Source of the DNA: Agromyces badenianii
GTDB lineage: Bacteria; Actinomycetota; Actinomycetes; Actinomycetales; Microbacteriaceae
Reading direction: 5' to 3'
NCBI RefSeq assembly: GCF_003070885.1
Contig: NZ_CP028913.1
Coordinates: 248,001-312,000, forward strand
DNA: 64,000 nucleotides
The notes beneath the pieces are model-generated. The model was not told where the DNA came from and ran no database searches. It worked only from the letters and a program-made list of their open reading frames with translations. The position numbers were made by a program, and so were the translations under genes. This document shows positions 1-8,708 of this stretch, piece after piece; positions within the stretch are counted from its first letter, which is position 1; every line of letters begins with the position of its first letter.

Positions 1-372
1 GATGCCGATCGAGCGGAGCTTGCCGAGCACGACCTCGTCGGAGAGGAACTCGTTCTCGACGAAGGCGCCGAGGCTCGCGCCGATCTCGTCCTTGCGGTTC
101 GGAATGATCGCGGTGTGCGGAATCCGGATGCCGAGCGGGTACCGGAACAGCGCCGTCACCGCGAACCAGTCCGCGATCGCGCCGACCATCGCGCCCTCGG
201 CCGCCGCGCGCACGTAGCCGAGCCACGGCACCTCGTCCTGCAGTGCGAACGACACCGCGAACACGACAGCGGCGACGAGCAGCAACCCGGCCGCGACCCG
301 TTTCATGCGTCGGAGCGCCACGAGTCGCTCGGCATCGGTCGGCACGGCCCGGCGTTCATCGATCGTCGTCAT
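1..372 (-). CDS. DUF445 family membrane protein (N-terminal part, cut by window edge)
   Basis: The first 124 codons are visible, starting at the ATG complementary to 370-372 and running open off the left edge. A basic N-terminus is followed by one hydrophobic helix (about residues 28-45). The next stretch, GAMVGAIADWFAVTALFR with RYPLG and IPHTAIIP after it, is characteristic of DUF445 (YheB/YjiN-like) membrane proteins of unknown function. It is divergent from pheA, with 80 bp between the starts. The family call is confident; no biochemical role is known to me. Confidence 0.85.
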   Translation of the reverse strand, partial: MTTIDERRAVPTDAERLVALRRMKRVAAGLLLVAAVVFAVSFALQDEVPWLGYVRAAAEGAMVGAIADWFAVTALFRYPLGIRIPHTAIIPNRKDEIGASLGAFVENEFLSDEVVLGKLRSIGI

Positions 373-439
373 CGTCCCCTCCTCGCCCTTCGGGGTTCGC
401 ACGCATTCGACGCTAGCCGCTCCGCGGCGAGCCGGTGGC

Positions 440-445
440 TAGGCT
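440..445 (+). promoter_or_regulatory. -10 box for leaderless pheA transcript
   Basis: TAGGCT lies 7 nt before the ATG at 453 and there is no Shine-Dalgarno sequence, so transcription would begin at or beside the start codon. The same arrangement recurs at many genes in this window. Confidence 0.5.
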
Positions 446-452
446 GGCCTGC

Positions 453-1406
453 ATGACGGATGCCGCAGCCACCCCGCCCGAGGAGACCTACTCCTACCTG
501 GGGCCGGCCGGCACCTTCACCGAGGCCGCGCTCAAGCAGGTGCCCGCGGCATCCGGCAAGCACTGGCGGGCGGTGAACAACGTCGGCGAAGCGCTCGCGG
601 ATGTCACGAGCGGCCGTTCGACCGCCGCGATGATCGCGATCGAGAACTCAGTCGACGGCGGCGTCTCTGCCACGCAGGATGCGCTGGCCACCGTGCCGGG
701 GCTCCGCATCGTCGGCGAGTACCTCGTGCCCGTGAACTTCGTGCTCGTCGCGAGGCCCGGCACCGCGCTCGCCGACGTGCGGGTCGTCAACGCGCACCCC
801 GTCGCGTACGCGCAGTCGCGGGGCTGGCTCGAGCGCGAGCTGCCCGATCACGGTCACATCCCGGCGACGAGCAACGTGGCCGCCGCGGCATCCCTCTTCG
901 AAGGCAGCCCGGCCGACGCAGCCGTGGCGCCGCCCGGCATCACCGACCATCTCGACGTCGACGTGCTCGCCCGCGACATCGGCGACAACCCCCGCGCCGT
1001 CACCCGCTTCGTGCTCGTGAGCCGCTCGCGCGAGCTGCCCGAGCCGACCGGAGCCGACAAGACGAGCCTCATCGTCGAGCTGCCCGACGATGAACCGGGT
1101 GCGCTGCTCGCGATGCTCGAGCAGTTCTCGACCCGCGGCGTGAACCTCTCGCTCATCCAGTCGCGACCGATCGGCGACGCCCTCGGCCGCTACCGCTTCG
1201 TCGTCGACATCGACGGGCACGCCGCCGACGAGCGGGTCGCCGACGCGCTGCTCGGCCTGCGCCGAACGAGCCCCAACGTGATCTTCCTCGGCTCGTATCC
1301 GCGCGCCGATCAGCGGGAGGTCGCGTACCACTCGAAGTACGATGACGGCATCTTCATCGAGGCCCGCGACTGGCTGCGCGGCCTGCTGAGCGGCGAACCC
1401 GAGTGA
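453..1406 (+). CDS. pheA: Prephenate dehydratase
   Basis: Converts prephenate to phenylpyruvate, the committed step to phenylalanine, in the cytoplasm. The catalytic domain opens with YLGPAGTFTEAAL (about residues 15-27) and carries the TRF motif near residues 184-186. A C-terminal ACT domain for Phe feedback (about 204-285) has DEPGALLAMLEQF and NLSLIQSRP. In the last motif the usual Glu of ESRP is Gln, so allostery may differ. Length is 317 aa, normal for a monofunctional actinobacterial enzyme with no chorismate mutase domain. An in-frame ATG at 435 exists, but 453 is preferred because it sits 7 nt after a -10 box and gives the usual N-terminus. Confidence 0.95.
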   Translation: MTDAAATPPEETYSYLGPAGTFTEAALKQVPAASGKHWRAVNNVGEALADVTSGRSTAAMIAIENSVDGGVSATQDALATVPGLRIVGEYLVPVNFVLVARPGTALADVRVVNAHPVAYAQSRGWLERELPDHGHIPATSNVAAAASLFEGSPADAAVAPPGITDHLDVDVLARDIGDNPRAVTRFVLVSRSRELPEPTGADKTSLIVELPDDEPGALLAMLEQFSTRGVNLSLIQSRPIGDALGRYRFVVDIDGHAADERVADALLGLRRTSPNVIFLGSYPRADQREVAYHSKYDDGIFIEARDWLRGLLSGEPE

Positions 1407-1434
1407 TCGGGCGCCCCTGACCCGAGGAGTCCAC

Positions 1435-2247
1435 GTGAGCGACGGCGCTACGACCGGCATCGACCCGCGGTTCGACCCGCGATTCCAGCGCGGGTACTCG
1501 GGTCATGGGGTGAGCGAGACGGATGCCGCGCCCGCGCGTTCCGTGGCGTCGCCGCCCACCCCGGCGCAGGTGCCCGCATTGCACCGCGTCCCCGATCCGC
1601 CGATGCCGGCTCCGGTGACGCAGGAGACCGCCGAAGAGGTCGAGGGGAGCGTCGAACAACTCGTTCGGGTGTTCGAGCCCGTGGAGCCGGAGCCGGAACC
1701 CGATCCGGCGGCCGGCGTCCTGCGACCGTGGTTGATCGTGGCATGGTCACTGCTCGGTGCATTCGTCGTAATCGGCCTCTCGATGATCTGGACGGTGAGC
1801 AGCGATCCGAGCAACTACACGGGAATGGGCTCGAACACCGTGCTCCGAGAGATCACGTGGATGTCTGCGCCGGCCCTCGTGAGGGTCGGCTTCCTCGGCG
1901 CCGTCGCGCTTCTCTCGGCGCTCGCCCTGCGCCGGGTGTGGTCGGTTCGAGAGTCGGCGCAGGTGCGGCCCTTGTCGGGCGGCCGGGCGTTTCTCGGGCT
2001 GGTCGGGGTGATCGCCGCCGCCATCGTGCTCGTGGCCTGGTACGTGAGCATCACGGGAGACGGGCGAAACGGCGGCTGGAGCGGCGCACCCGATGACGAG
2101 GAGGTGCGGCTGATGGCGCTCCAGTCGACCGCGCACACTCTCTCTTCCGCAGCGGTCGAGGCGGCGCTGTGGGCGGTGCTTGGTTTGCTCGTTCTCGCCG
2201 CGATCAGCGCGGCACGCGCACGATCAGCGCGGCCGGATCGACCCTGA
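1435..2247 (+). CDS. Four-TM membrane protein with Pro-rich N-terminus
   Basis: I do not recognise a family. The 270-aa product has a disordered, Pro/Glu-rich cytoplasmic segment of about 95 residues followed by four hydrophobic helices (about 98-121, 146-167, 186-206 and 240-262). The GTG start has a GAGGAG ribosome site at 1424-1429. It follows pheA by 28 bp and may be co-transcribed. Its last 44 bp overlap, tail to tail, the diacylglycerol-kinase gene on the other strand. Confidence 0.75.
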   Translation: MSDGATTGIDPRFDPRFQRGYSGHGVSETDAAPARSVASPPTPAQVPALHRVPDPPMPAPVTQETAEEVEGSVEQLVRVFEPVEPEPEPDPAAGVLRPWLIVAWSLLGAFVVIGLSMIWTVSSDPSNYTGMGSNTVLREITWMSAPALVRVGFLGAVALLSALALRRVWSVRESAQVRPLSGGRAFLGLVGVIAAAIVLVAWYVSITGDGRNGGWSGAPDDEEVRLMALQSTAHTLSSAAVEAALWAVLGLLVLAAISAARARSARPDRP

Positions 2248-3211
2248 AGCGGGCCGACACCACGAGCCCGAACTCGTCGCCGTCGATCTCGAACTCCTCC
2301 GCCGCACCCTCGATCTCGAGCTCGACCGACCGCCCGCGCAGGTAGAGGATCTCGGTGCGCTTGTTGCCGCCCGTGAGGTCGAGGAACTGCCGCCCGAGTG
2401 CAGACTTGCGCAGCACCCGGTTCTCCCAGGCGACCTTGCGCCAGATGAGCAGCCAGCCGAACGCGTTGCGCGGTTGCAGCACGACCACATCGAGCCGCCC
2501 GTCGTCGATCTCGGCATCGGGGATGAGCTCGATGTTGCCCGGCAGGTAGCCGAGATTCGCGACGAGGATGCTCGCCACCTTCGAGCGGTGCTGGCGGCCG
2601 GTGTCGACGCGGCGCAGAACCCGGTACGGCTTCGACGCGGGCAGCGCGCGAATGCCGGCATCGACGTAGGCGAGCCAGCCGACGCGCTTCTTCAGGTCGG
2701 CGTTCGTGTTCGAGATCATCGCGGCATCGACGCCGATGCCGCTCATCACGAGTGACACATGCGTCTCGTCGGAGCCGTCGGGCCGCGTGATATCGGCGAC
2801 GATGACGTCGACGGCGCGATCGAGGCCGGCGAAGGCGAGCACGACCGCATCGGCCTGGTCGTTCACTGGGATGTCGAGATTGCGGGCGAAGAGGTTTCCG
2901 GTGCCGATGGGCACGAGTCCGAGCGGCACCCCGGTTCCACGCAGCGCTCCCGCGACCGAACGCACGGTGCCGTCGCCCCCCGCCGCGATCACGATATCGA
3001 CGCCCGCATCGAGCGCCTCGCGGGCCATGCCCTTGCCCGGGTCGTCTTCCGTGGTCTCGATCCAGAGGGACGGGGCGAAGTGCTGTCGCTCCTCGGCCGC
3101 CCCGATGGCGGCGCGCAGCGCCTCGACGCCCTGCTTGGTCGGATTGAAGATCACGGCCGCGCGCGGACGCCGGCCCGCAGCATCCATCGCCCGCTGATCT
3201 TCTGCCGTCAT
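2204..3211 (-). CDS. Diacylglycerol/lipid kinase family protein
   Basis: Soluble DAGK catalytic-domain protein (LCB5/YegS/DgkB class) of 335 aa. The nucleotide-binding GGDGT motif is at residues 78-82 and GTGNLFARN at 103-111. The C-terminal beta-sandwich half carries the ERHRSK-like and [12 protein letters not shown] stretches seen in the family. These enzymes phosphorylate lipids such as diacylglycerol; the true substrate cannot be read from sequence. It is convergent with the 4-TM gene and divergent from serS. A second ATG nine codons in is a possible alternative start. Confidence 0.88.
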   Translation of the reverse strand: MTAEDQRAMDAAGRRPRAAVIFNPTKQGVEALRAAIGAAEERQHFAPSLWIETTEDDPGKGMAREALDAGVDIVIAAGGDGTVRSVAGALRGTGVPLGLVPIGTGNLFARNLDIPVNDQADAVVLAFAGLDRAVDVIVADITRPDGSDETHVSLVMSGIGVDAAMISNTNADLKKRVGWLAYVDAGIRALPASKPYRVLRRVDTGRQHRSKVASILVANLGYLPGNIELIPDAEIDDGRLDVVVLQPRNAFGWLLIWRKVAWENRVLRKSALGRQFLDLTGGNKRTEILYLRGRSVELEIEGAAEEFEIDGDEFGLVVSARFRVDPAALIVRVPR

Positions 3212-3292
3212 TCAGCCCACGGTATTGCATCGCGCCCCCGAAGTCGCGATGAATACTCGCAGCCAGCCGATCGGCCGGTCGGATGCCCCGGC

Positions 3293-3298
3293 TAGACT
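3293..3298 (+). promoter_or_regulatory. -10 box for leaderless serS transcript
   Basis: TAGACT is followed by exactly 7 nt and the GTG at 3306. This places the transcript start on the start codon and supports the short form of SerRS. Confidence 0.55.
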
Positions 3299-3305
3299 TG
3301 CTCGG

Positions 3306-4571
3306 GTGATCGACCCCGTGCTGCTCCGCGAGAACCCAGACCTGATCAAGCGTTCGCAAGAGCTCCGCGGCGAGTCCGTGGCGCTGGTCGACTCGGCCGT
3401 CGACGCCGACGCTGCGCGGCGCACGGCGATCACGGTGTTCGAAGCGCTTCGCGCCGAGCAGAACGCCTTCGGCAAGCAGGTCGCGCAGGCGCCGAAAGAC
3501 GCCAAGGCCGCGCTCGTCGCCGAGGCGCAAGAACTCGCCGCTCGGGTGAAGGCGGCGAACCAGGCCGTGAGCGACGCCGAGGCCGAGTTCACGCTCGCCG
3601 TGCAGCGACTCGGCAACATCGTCATCGACGGCGTGCCGGCCGGCGGTGAAGACGACTTCGTCGTGCTGCGCGAGGTCGGCGAGATCCCCGCCTTCGACTT
3701 CGAGCCGCGCGACCACCTCGAGATCGGCGAGCTGCTCGACGCCATCGACATGCAGCGCGGCGCGAAGGTCTCGGGCGCCCGGTTCCACTACCTCAAGGGC
3801 ATCGGCGCCCGCCTCGAGCTCGCGCTCATGAACATGGGCCTCGACCGGGCGATCGCGGCGGACTTCACGCCGCTCATCACGCCGACGCTCGTGCGGCCCG
3901 AGATCATGCAGGGCACCGGATTCCTCGGCGCGCACTCCGACGAGGTCTACTACCTGCCCGAGCAGGAGCTCTACCTCACGGGCACGAGCGAGGTCGCGCT
4001 CGCCGGCTACCACGCCGACGAGATCATCGACGTGTCCAAGGGGCCCATCCGCTACGCGGGCTGGTCGACCTGCTATCGCAGCGAGGCGGGCAGCCACGGC
4101 AAAGACACCCGGGGCATCATCCGGGTGCACCAGTTCAACAAGCTCGAGATGTTCACCTACATCGACCCGGCCGACGCCGAGGCCGAGCACGAGCGCCTGC
4201 TCGGCTGGCAGGAGGGCATGCTGCAAGACCTCGGCCTCTCGTACCGCGTGATCGACACGGCCGCGGGCGACCTCGGCTCGAGCGCCGCGCGCAAGTACGA
4301 CGTCGAGGCGTGGGTGCCCACCCAGCAGGCGTACCGCGAACTCACGTCCACCTCGAACTGCACGACGTTCCAGGCCCGTCGCCTCGACATCCGCCACCGC
4401 ACCGAGACCGGCAAGACCGCGCCCGTCGCAACGCTCAACGGCACGCTCGCGACGACCCGCTGGCTCGTCGCGATCCTCGAGACGCACCAGCAGGCCGACG
4501 GCTCGGTCGTCGTGCCCGAGGCCCTGCGCGGGTACCTCGGCGGCCTCGAGGTGCTCGAGCCGATCGCATGA
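3306..4571 (+). CDS. serS: Serine--tRNA ligase
   Basis: Charges tRNA-Ser (and tRNA-Sec where present) in the cytoplasm. The first ~110 residues form the tRNA-binding coiled coil. The class II core has motif 2 ([21 protein letters not shown]) and motif 3 ([17 protein letters not shown]). With the GTG at 3306 the product is 421 aa and begins [15 protein letters not shown], the usual SerRS N-terminus; an upstream ATG at 3225 would add 27 unlikely residues. Its stop overlaps the next gene's start (ATGA), indicating translational coupling. Confidence 0.97.
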   Translation: MIDPVLLRENPDLIKRSQELRGESVALVDSAVDADAARRTAITVFEALRAEQNAFGKQVAQAPKDAKAALVAEAQELAARVKAANQAVSDAEAEFTLAVQRLGNIVIDGVPAGGEDDFVVLREVGEIPAFDFEPRDHLEIGELLDAIDMQRGAKVSGARFHYLKGIGARLELALMNMGLDRAIAADFTPLITPTLVRPEIMQGTGFLGAHSDEVYYLPEQELYLTGTSEVALAGYHADEIIDVSKGPIRYAGWSTCYRSEAGSHGKDTRGIIRVHQFNKLEMFTYIDPADAEAEHERLLGWQEGMLQDLGLSYRVIDTAAGDLGSSAARKYDVEAWVPTQQAYRELTSTSNCTTFQARRLDIRHRTETGKTAPVATLNGTLATTRWLVAILETHQQADGSVVVPEALRGYLGGLEVLEPIA

Positions 4572-5410
4572 GCATCGAGCGGATGCCCCGGGCCGACGCC
4601 GACGTCGAAGCCGTCGAGCCGTGGTTCGTCGCCCTCGACGTCGACGGCACGATCATGCACGAAGACGGATCGATCGACCAGGTCGTCGTCGACGCGGTCG
4701 CCGCCGCGCGTGACCGCGGCCACGTCGTGACGCTCGCCACCGGGCGCTCGTGGGCGACGACGGCGCCCGTGCTCGAGCAGCTCGACCTCCGCCCCGAGTA
4801 CGTCGTGTGCGCGAACGGCGCCATCACGATGCAGCGCGACGACGCAGCAGCCGACGGCTACACCAGACGTCATGTCGAGACGTTCGACCCGACGCCGGTG
4901 CTCGAACGCATCCGCGCCTTCCTGCCGGCCGGCAAGTTCATGGTCGAACTGCCCGACGGGTACCGCCTGTACACCGAGGGCATGTCCGAGTGGAACCTCG
5001 ACAACGCCCGCGAGGTGCTCTTCGAAGAGCTGCTCGACCAGCGTGCGACCCGCGTCGTCGTGACGAGCCTCGAGCACGGGCTCGACGAGTTCTTCGAGAT
5101 CGTCGACCGCATGGGCCTGCACCACGTGAGCTACGCCATCGGCTGGACGGCATGGCTCGACATCGCCCCCGACGGCGTCAACAAGGCGACCGCGCTCGAG
5201 CGTGTGCGCGGATGGCTCGAACTGCCGATCGACCGGGTTCTCGCCGCCGGCGACGGGCGCAACGACCTCGAGATGTTCGCCTGGGCGGGTGCGGCCGGCC
5301 GTGCCGTCGCGATGGGGCAGGCGCCAGTCGAGGTACGCGAGGCCGCGGGCGAAGTCGGCGGCTCGATCGACGACGCGGGGCTCGCGGCGGTGCTCGACTC
5401 GCTGCCGTGA
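4568..5410 (+). CDS. HAD-superfamily phosphatase (Cof/IIB type)
   Basis: A 280-aa cytoplasmic hydrolase with HAD motif I DVDGT (residues 24-28, nucleophile D24), motif II ATGRS, a IIB cap in the middle, a Lys in NKATALERV and motif [12 protein letters not shown] near 228. Such enzymes usually dephosphorylate sugar phosphates or related metabolites. The start at 4568 overlaps the serS stop by 4 nt, so it is translated with serS, an arrangement I recall from many actinobacteria. The reading frame is open further upstream inside serS, but that extension is a shadow. Confidence 0.9.
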   Translation: MSIERMPRADADVEAVEPWFVALDVDGTIMHEDGSIDQVVVDAVAAARDRGHVVTLATGRSWATTAPVLEQLDLRPEYVVCANGAITMQRDDAAADGYTRRHVETFDPTPVLERIRAFLPAGKFMVELPDGYRLYTEGMSEWNLDNAREVLFEELLDQRATRVVVTSLEHGLDEFFEIVDRMGLHHVSYAIGWTAWLDIAPDGVNKATALERVRGWLELPIDRVLAAGDGRNDLEMFAWAGAAGRAVAMGQAPVEVREAAGEVGGSIDDAGLAAVLDSLP

Positions 5411-5484
5411 CGCGCCGCGCTGCACGCCCGTCACGGCGGGCTCGGAGGCTGTCGGCATAGAATCGCCCCGTCGGAGGGGGCGCG

Positions 5485-6744
5485 GTGAGCGATCCGGGCG
5501 AGCAGCACGAAGGCACGGCGCAGACGCCGGCGCCGAGGCACGGGCGGATGCCGAGGCGCGGTGCCGCCTCGACGTACCTGAAGCTCGCGGCATCCGTCGT
5601 CGCCGTGCTCGCGGTGAGCACCGCGGGGGTCGCCGCCTTCGCGGCGATCGATCTCTGGAACTCGTTCAAGCCCCCGCTCGAACTCGAGAACGAGGCGATC
5701 CTCGACGACGTTCCAGACATCGGAGCGATGGACGGCGGACTGAGCTTCGTGCTCGTCGGCAGCGACAAGCGGCCGGCGAGCGGTGCGTTCGGCGACCCCG
5801 AAGAGGAGTCCGGCGAGCTCAACGACGTCACGATGCTGCTGCACATCTCGCAGGATCACTCGCACGTGGAGGTCGTGAGCTTTCCCCGCGACCTGATCGT
5901 GTCGGTGCCCGAATGTCCCGACCCCGCAGACCCCGAGGGCGAGCCGCTCTCGGCGATGTCGGGAGTGAAGCTCAACTCCGTGCTCTCCCACGGCGGGTTC
6001 AACTGCGTCGCCTCGACGATCGAAGCGCTGACCGGCGTCACGATCCAAGCCGGCGGCATCGTCGAGTTCGACGGCGTGGCCGCGCTCTCGACGGCGGTCG
6101 GCGGCGTCGAGGTGTGTCTCGCCGAACGCATCGACGACGACTACTCCGGCCTCCACCTCGATGCCGGCACGCACAGCATCTCGGGCTACGACGCGCTCGC
6201 CTTCCTCCGCTCCCGCCACGGCGTCGGCGACGGCAGCGACCTCGGGCGCATCTCGAACCAGCAGATCTTCCTCGCTTCGCTCATGCGCACCGTGAAGTCC
6301 GGTGGCACGCTGCAGGACCCGGTGAAGCTCTACTCGATCGCGAAGGCGGTGACCTCGAACATGCAGCTGACGTCTGAGGTGCAGGACCCGGCGCGGCTCG
6401 TCTCGATCGCCAGGGCGCTGCAGGACATCGATCTGTCGAAGGTCGCATTCATCCAGTACCCGACGGGGTACAACGACGACAAGACGGCCGTGCTGCCCTC
6501 CGAGGCTGCGGCGCTCGTCAACGCGGCGCTGCAGGCCGACCGGCCCGTGCAGCTCGATCCGACGGCGAACGAGAACACCGAGTTCGGCACTGTCGCCGAC
6601 CCCGCAGCTCCGCCGCCGGCCGAACCGGTGCCCGCTGACCCTGCTGACCCCCCTGCCACCTCGGCGCCGGTGGAGTCTCTCCCCCCGGACGTGCCCGGCC
6701 AAGACGGCGACGACGTTCGCTGTTCAACGGCGAACGCCGGCTGA
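5485..6744 (+). CDS. LytR-CpsA-Psr (LCP) family cell-wall ligase, copy 1
   Basis: LCP proteins transfer undecaprenyl-linked glycopolymers onto peptidoglycan outside the membrane. This 419-aa protein has a cytoplasmic tail, a TM anchor at about residues 32-55 and an LCP domain from about 85 with VGSDKR, SFPRDL, KLNSVLSHGG and a Gly/Asp-rich HGVGDGSDLGRISNQQ loop. The C-terminal ~75 residues are Ala/Pro-rich. The GTG start follows GGAGGGGG (5473-5480), and TAGAAT at 5458-5463 is a likely -10. Its closest relative in the window is the LCP gene at 6994; the two domains align end to end, pointing to tandem duplication. Confidence 0.9.
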   Translation: MSDPGEQHEGTAQTPAPRHGRMPRRGAASTYLKLAASVVAVLAVSTAGVAAFAAIDLWNSFKPPLELENEAILDDVPDIGAMDGGLSFVLVGSDKRPASGAFGDPEEESGELNDVTMLLHISQDHSHVEVVSFPRDLIVSVPECPDPADPEGEPLSAMSGVKLNSVLSHGGFNCVASTIEALTGVTIQAGGIVEFDGVAALSTAVGGVEVCLAERIDDDYSGLHLDAGTHSISGYDALAFLRSRHGVGDGSDLGRISNQQIFLASLMRTVKSGGTLQDPVKLYSIAKAVTSNMQLTSEVQDPARLVSIARALQDIDLSKVAFIQYPTGYNDDKTAVLPSEAAALVNAALQADRPVQLDPTANENTEFGTVADPAAPPPAEPVPADPADPPATSAPVESLPPDVPGQDGDDVRCSTANAG

Positions 6745-6880
6745 ATCGGAAGCGCGACGCCGCAGGCCAGCCGCTTCAGCACCCTTTCAGGGTCGCCTGC
6801 AAGGCTGTTCGAATCCCGCGTCGGCTAGAATCGGGGCCTGCCTGCACGTTCCGTGGTTCTCCGCGGCAGCGCACGGGCAT

Positions 6881-6965
6881 GGAGGGCTGTCCGAGCGGCC
6901 GATGGAGCTGGTCTTGAAAACCAGTGGGCAGCAATGCCTCGTGGGTTCGAATCCCACGCCCTCCG
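6881..6965 (+). tRNA. tRNA-Ser(TGA)
   Basis: Type II tRNA of 85 nt. Acceptor GGAGGGC pairs with GCCCTCC, discriminator G, anticodon stem CTGGT/ACCAG around loop CTTGAAA with anticodon TGA at 6915-6917, a long variable arm, and a T-arm with GTTCGAATC. CCA is not encoded. It lies between two LCP genes, and its 3' end is only 28 nt before the second one's start. Confidence 0.97.
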
Positions 6966-6993
6966 CGCATACCCCGAACCTGAGAGGACAGCG

Positions 6994-8301
6994 GTGACAG
7001 AAGAGTTGCGGAGCAGTGCACGTCGCGCTGCCAACTCCGTTCCCGTCGTTCGGCACGGCCGTCTCAAGCGACGCGCGACCTGGAAGACAGTCGTGAAAGT
7101 CACCGCCTCCGTCGCCGCTGTCGCCCTCGTCTCGGGCTCGGCCGTCGCGGCGTATGCCGCGTGGGACCTCGCGCAGAGCGTGCAGCCGACCATCACCCTC
7201 GGCAACGAAGACGTGCTCGACGGCGTGCCCGACGTGGGCGCGATGGAGGGCGGCGTCAACATCCTCGTCGTCGGCAGCGACAGCCGTCAGGGTCAGGGCA
7301 TGGCCTTCGGCGATCCCGACGAAGAGACCGCCGTGCTCAACGACGTCACCATGCTGCTGCACATCTCCGAAGATCACTCCAACGCATCAGTCGTGAGCTT
7401 TCCGCGCGACATGCTCGTCGACGTGCCCGAATGCGACGACCCCGACGACCCCGAAGAGCCGTTCTCCGAGCTGTATGGCGTGAAGATCAACTCGGTGCTC
7501 TCGCACGGCGGTCTCGGCTGCGTCGTCAAGACGGTCGAGAACCAGCTGGGTGTCACGATCCCCTTCGCCGGGGTCGTGCAGTTCATGGGTGTCGCGGGTC
7601 TCTCCGAAGCGGTCGGCGGCGTCGATGTCTGCGTGGCGGAGCCGATCGAAGACGAGTACACCGGCACCTTCCTCCCGGCCGGCACCCACAACCTCTCGGG
7701 CGTGGCCGCGCTCCAGTTCCTCCGCACCCGTCACGGCGTCGGCGACGGCAGCGACCTGGCCCGCATCTCGAACCAGCAGGTCTTCCTCTCCTCGCTCGCG
7801 CGAACCCTGCAGTCGAACGGCACGCTCGGCGATCCGGTGAAGCTCTACTCCATCGCCAAGGCCGCGCTCGCGAACATGCAGCTCTCCGACAGCCTCATGG
7901 ACCCGACCCGCATGATCTCGATCGCGAAGGCCCTGAAAGACACCGACCTCAACAAGATCGCGTTCATCCAGTACCCGACCGCCTATGTCGACGGCGGCGG
8001 CGCGGTCGCGCCCACGAGTTCGGCGGAGTACGTGAACACCGCGCTGCAGAACGACCTGCCGGTGACCTTCGACGCAGCAGCGCAGGAGTCGGCGTTCGCG
8101 TCGGCCGGAGACCCCAACGCGATCGCTCCGCCGGCGGAGGTGCCCGCCGAAGCGGTGCCCGTCGAGGGTGAAGCCGAGGCGCCGGCCGATCCTGCCGCTC
8201 CCGCTCCCGCAGCCACCGTCGAGGCGCTGCCGAGCGACGTCGCGGGCCAGACCGCGGCCGAGACTCGGTGCTCCGCAGGCCGTACGCTCGACGACCAGTA
8301 G
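6994..8301 (+). CDS. LytR-CpsA-Psr (LCP) family cell-wall ligase, copy 2
   Basis: A 435-aa paralogue of the LCP protein at 5485 with the same plan: basic cytoplasmic N-terminus, TM helix at about residues 34-56, LCP domain with VGSDSRQG, SFPRDM, KINSVLSHGG and HGVGDGSDLARISNQQ, and an Ala/Pro/Glu-rich C-terminus. The GTG at 6994 has GAGAGGA just upstream; the frame is open through the tRNA, but that part cannot be coding. Likely role is attachment of wall glycopolymers. With a 28-nt gap it is probably transcribed from, or processed out of, the tRNA transcript. Confidence 0.9.
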   Translation: MTEELRSSARRAANSVPVVRHGRLKRRATWKTVVKVTASVAAVALVSGSAVAAYAAWDLAQSVQPTITLGNEDVLDGVPDVGAMEGGVNILVVGSDSRQGQGMAFGDPDEETAVLNDVTMLLHISEDHSNASVVSFPRDMLVDVPECDDPDDPEEPFSELYGVKINSVLSHGGLGCVVKTVENQLGVTIPFAGVVQFMGVAGLSEAVGGVDVCVAEPIEDEYTGTFLPAGTHNLSGVAALQFLRTRHGVGDGSDLARISNQQVFLSSLARTLQSNGTLGDPVKLYSIAKAALANMQLSDSLMDPTRMISIAKALKDTDLNKIAFIQYPTAYVDGGGAVAPTSSAEYVNTALQNDLPVTFDAAAQESAFASAGDPNAIAPPAEVPAEAVPVEGEAEAPADPAAPAPAATVEALPSDVAGQTAAETRCSAGRTLDDQ

Positions 8302-8379
8302 CGGTCACGATCGCCGAATCGTCATCCGCGGCATCCGCGGGTTATGATGGCTCTCGCGTGTGCGTGTGAACGCATACGA

Positions 8380-8468
8380 GGAGACGTCGCATAGTCCGGC
8401 CGAGTGCACCACCCTGCTAAGGTGGAGTCCCCGTAAGGGGACCAGGGGTTCAAATCCCCTCGTCTCCG
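8380..8468 (+). tRNA. tRNA-Ser(GCT)
   Basis: Type II tRNA of 89 nt. Acceptor GGAGACG pairs with CGTCTCC, discriminator G, anticodon stem CCACC/GGTGG around loop CTGCTAA with anticodon GCT at 8416-8418, a long variable arm, and GTTCAAATC in the T-arm. It is followed at once by an inverted repeat and a terminator, then by island DNA. Confidence 0.97.
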
Positions 8469-8473
8469 CTCAA

Positions 8474-8520
8474 TGGGGTGACCTGATTTCTTGATCGAAA
8501 CGGTCTGAAATCTCACCCCA
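8474..8520. repeat. 14-bp inverted repeat beside tRNA-Ser(GCT)
   Basis: TGGGGTGA-cct-GATTTC (8474-8490) is matched by GAAATCTCACCCCA (8507-8520): a perfect 14-bp arm apart from a 3-nt bulge, around a 16-nt centre. It starts 5 nt after the tRNA. It may be an RNA hairpin in the precursor or part of a recombination site. Confidence 0.6.
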
Positions 8521-8524
8521 AATG

Positions 8525-8556
8525 AAAAAGCCCCCGCGTTCTGCGGGGGCTTTCGT
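8525..8556 (+). terminator. Rho-independent terminator after tRNA-Ser(GCT)
   Basis: AAAAAGCCCCCGC, a short loop, then GCGGGGGCTTTCGTGTTT. The hairpin is strong and flanked by A and T runs, so it could also stop transcription coming from the island on the other strand. Confidence 0.85.
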
Positions 8557-8708
8557 GTTTCCTGGTGGTGTCTACGGCTCTGTTGAGTTACTGGCCGAGT
8601 GAGATTCTGCGAGGGAGCTGTCGGCTGGCTTCAGATTCTTGTTTCAGGGCGTGCTGAAGCGCTGTTGCGTGCGGGTGTGCGGGGTTTGTCAGATGTTGGT
8701 GAGCGCCC

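Noticed and set aside
1815-4487. 890-codon open frame on the minus strand
   Set aside because: It is antisense to serS and spans the diacylglycerol-kinase gene in another frame; composition is Arg/Asp-rich shadow typical of high-GC DNA.
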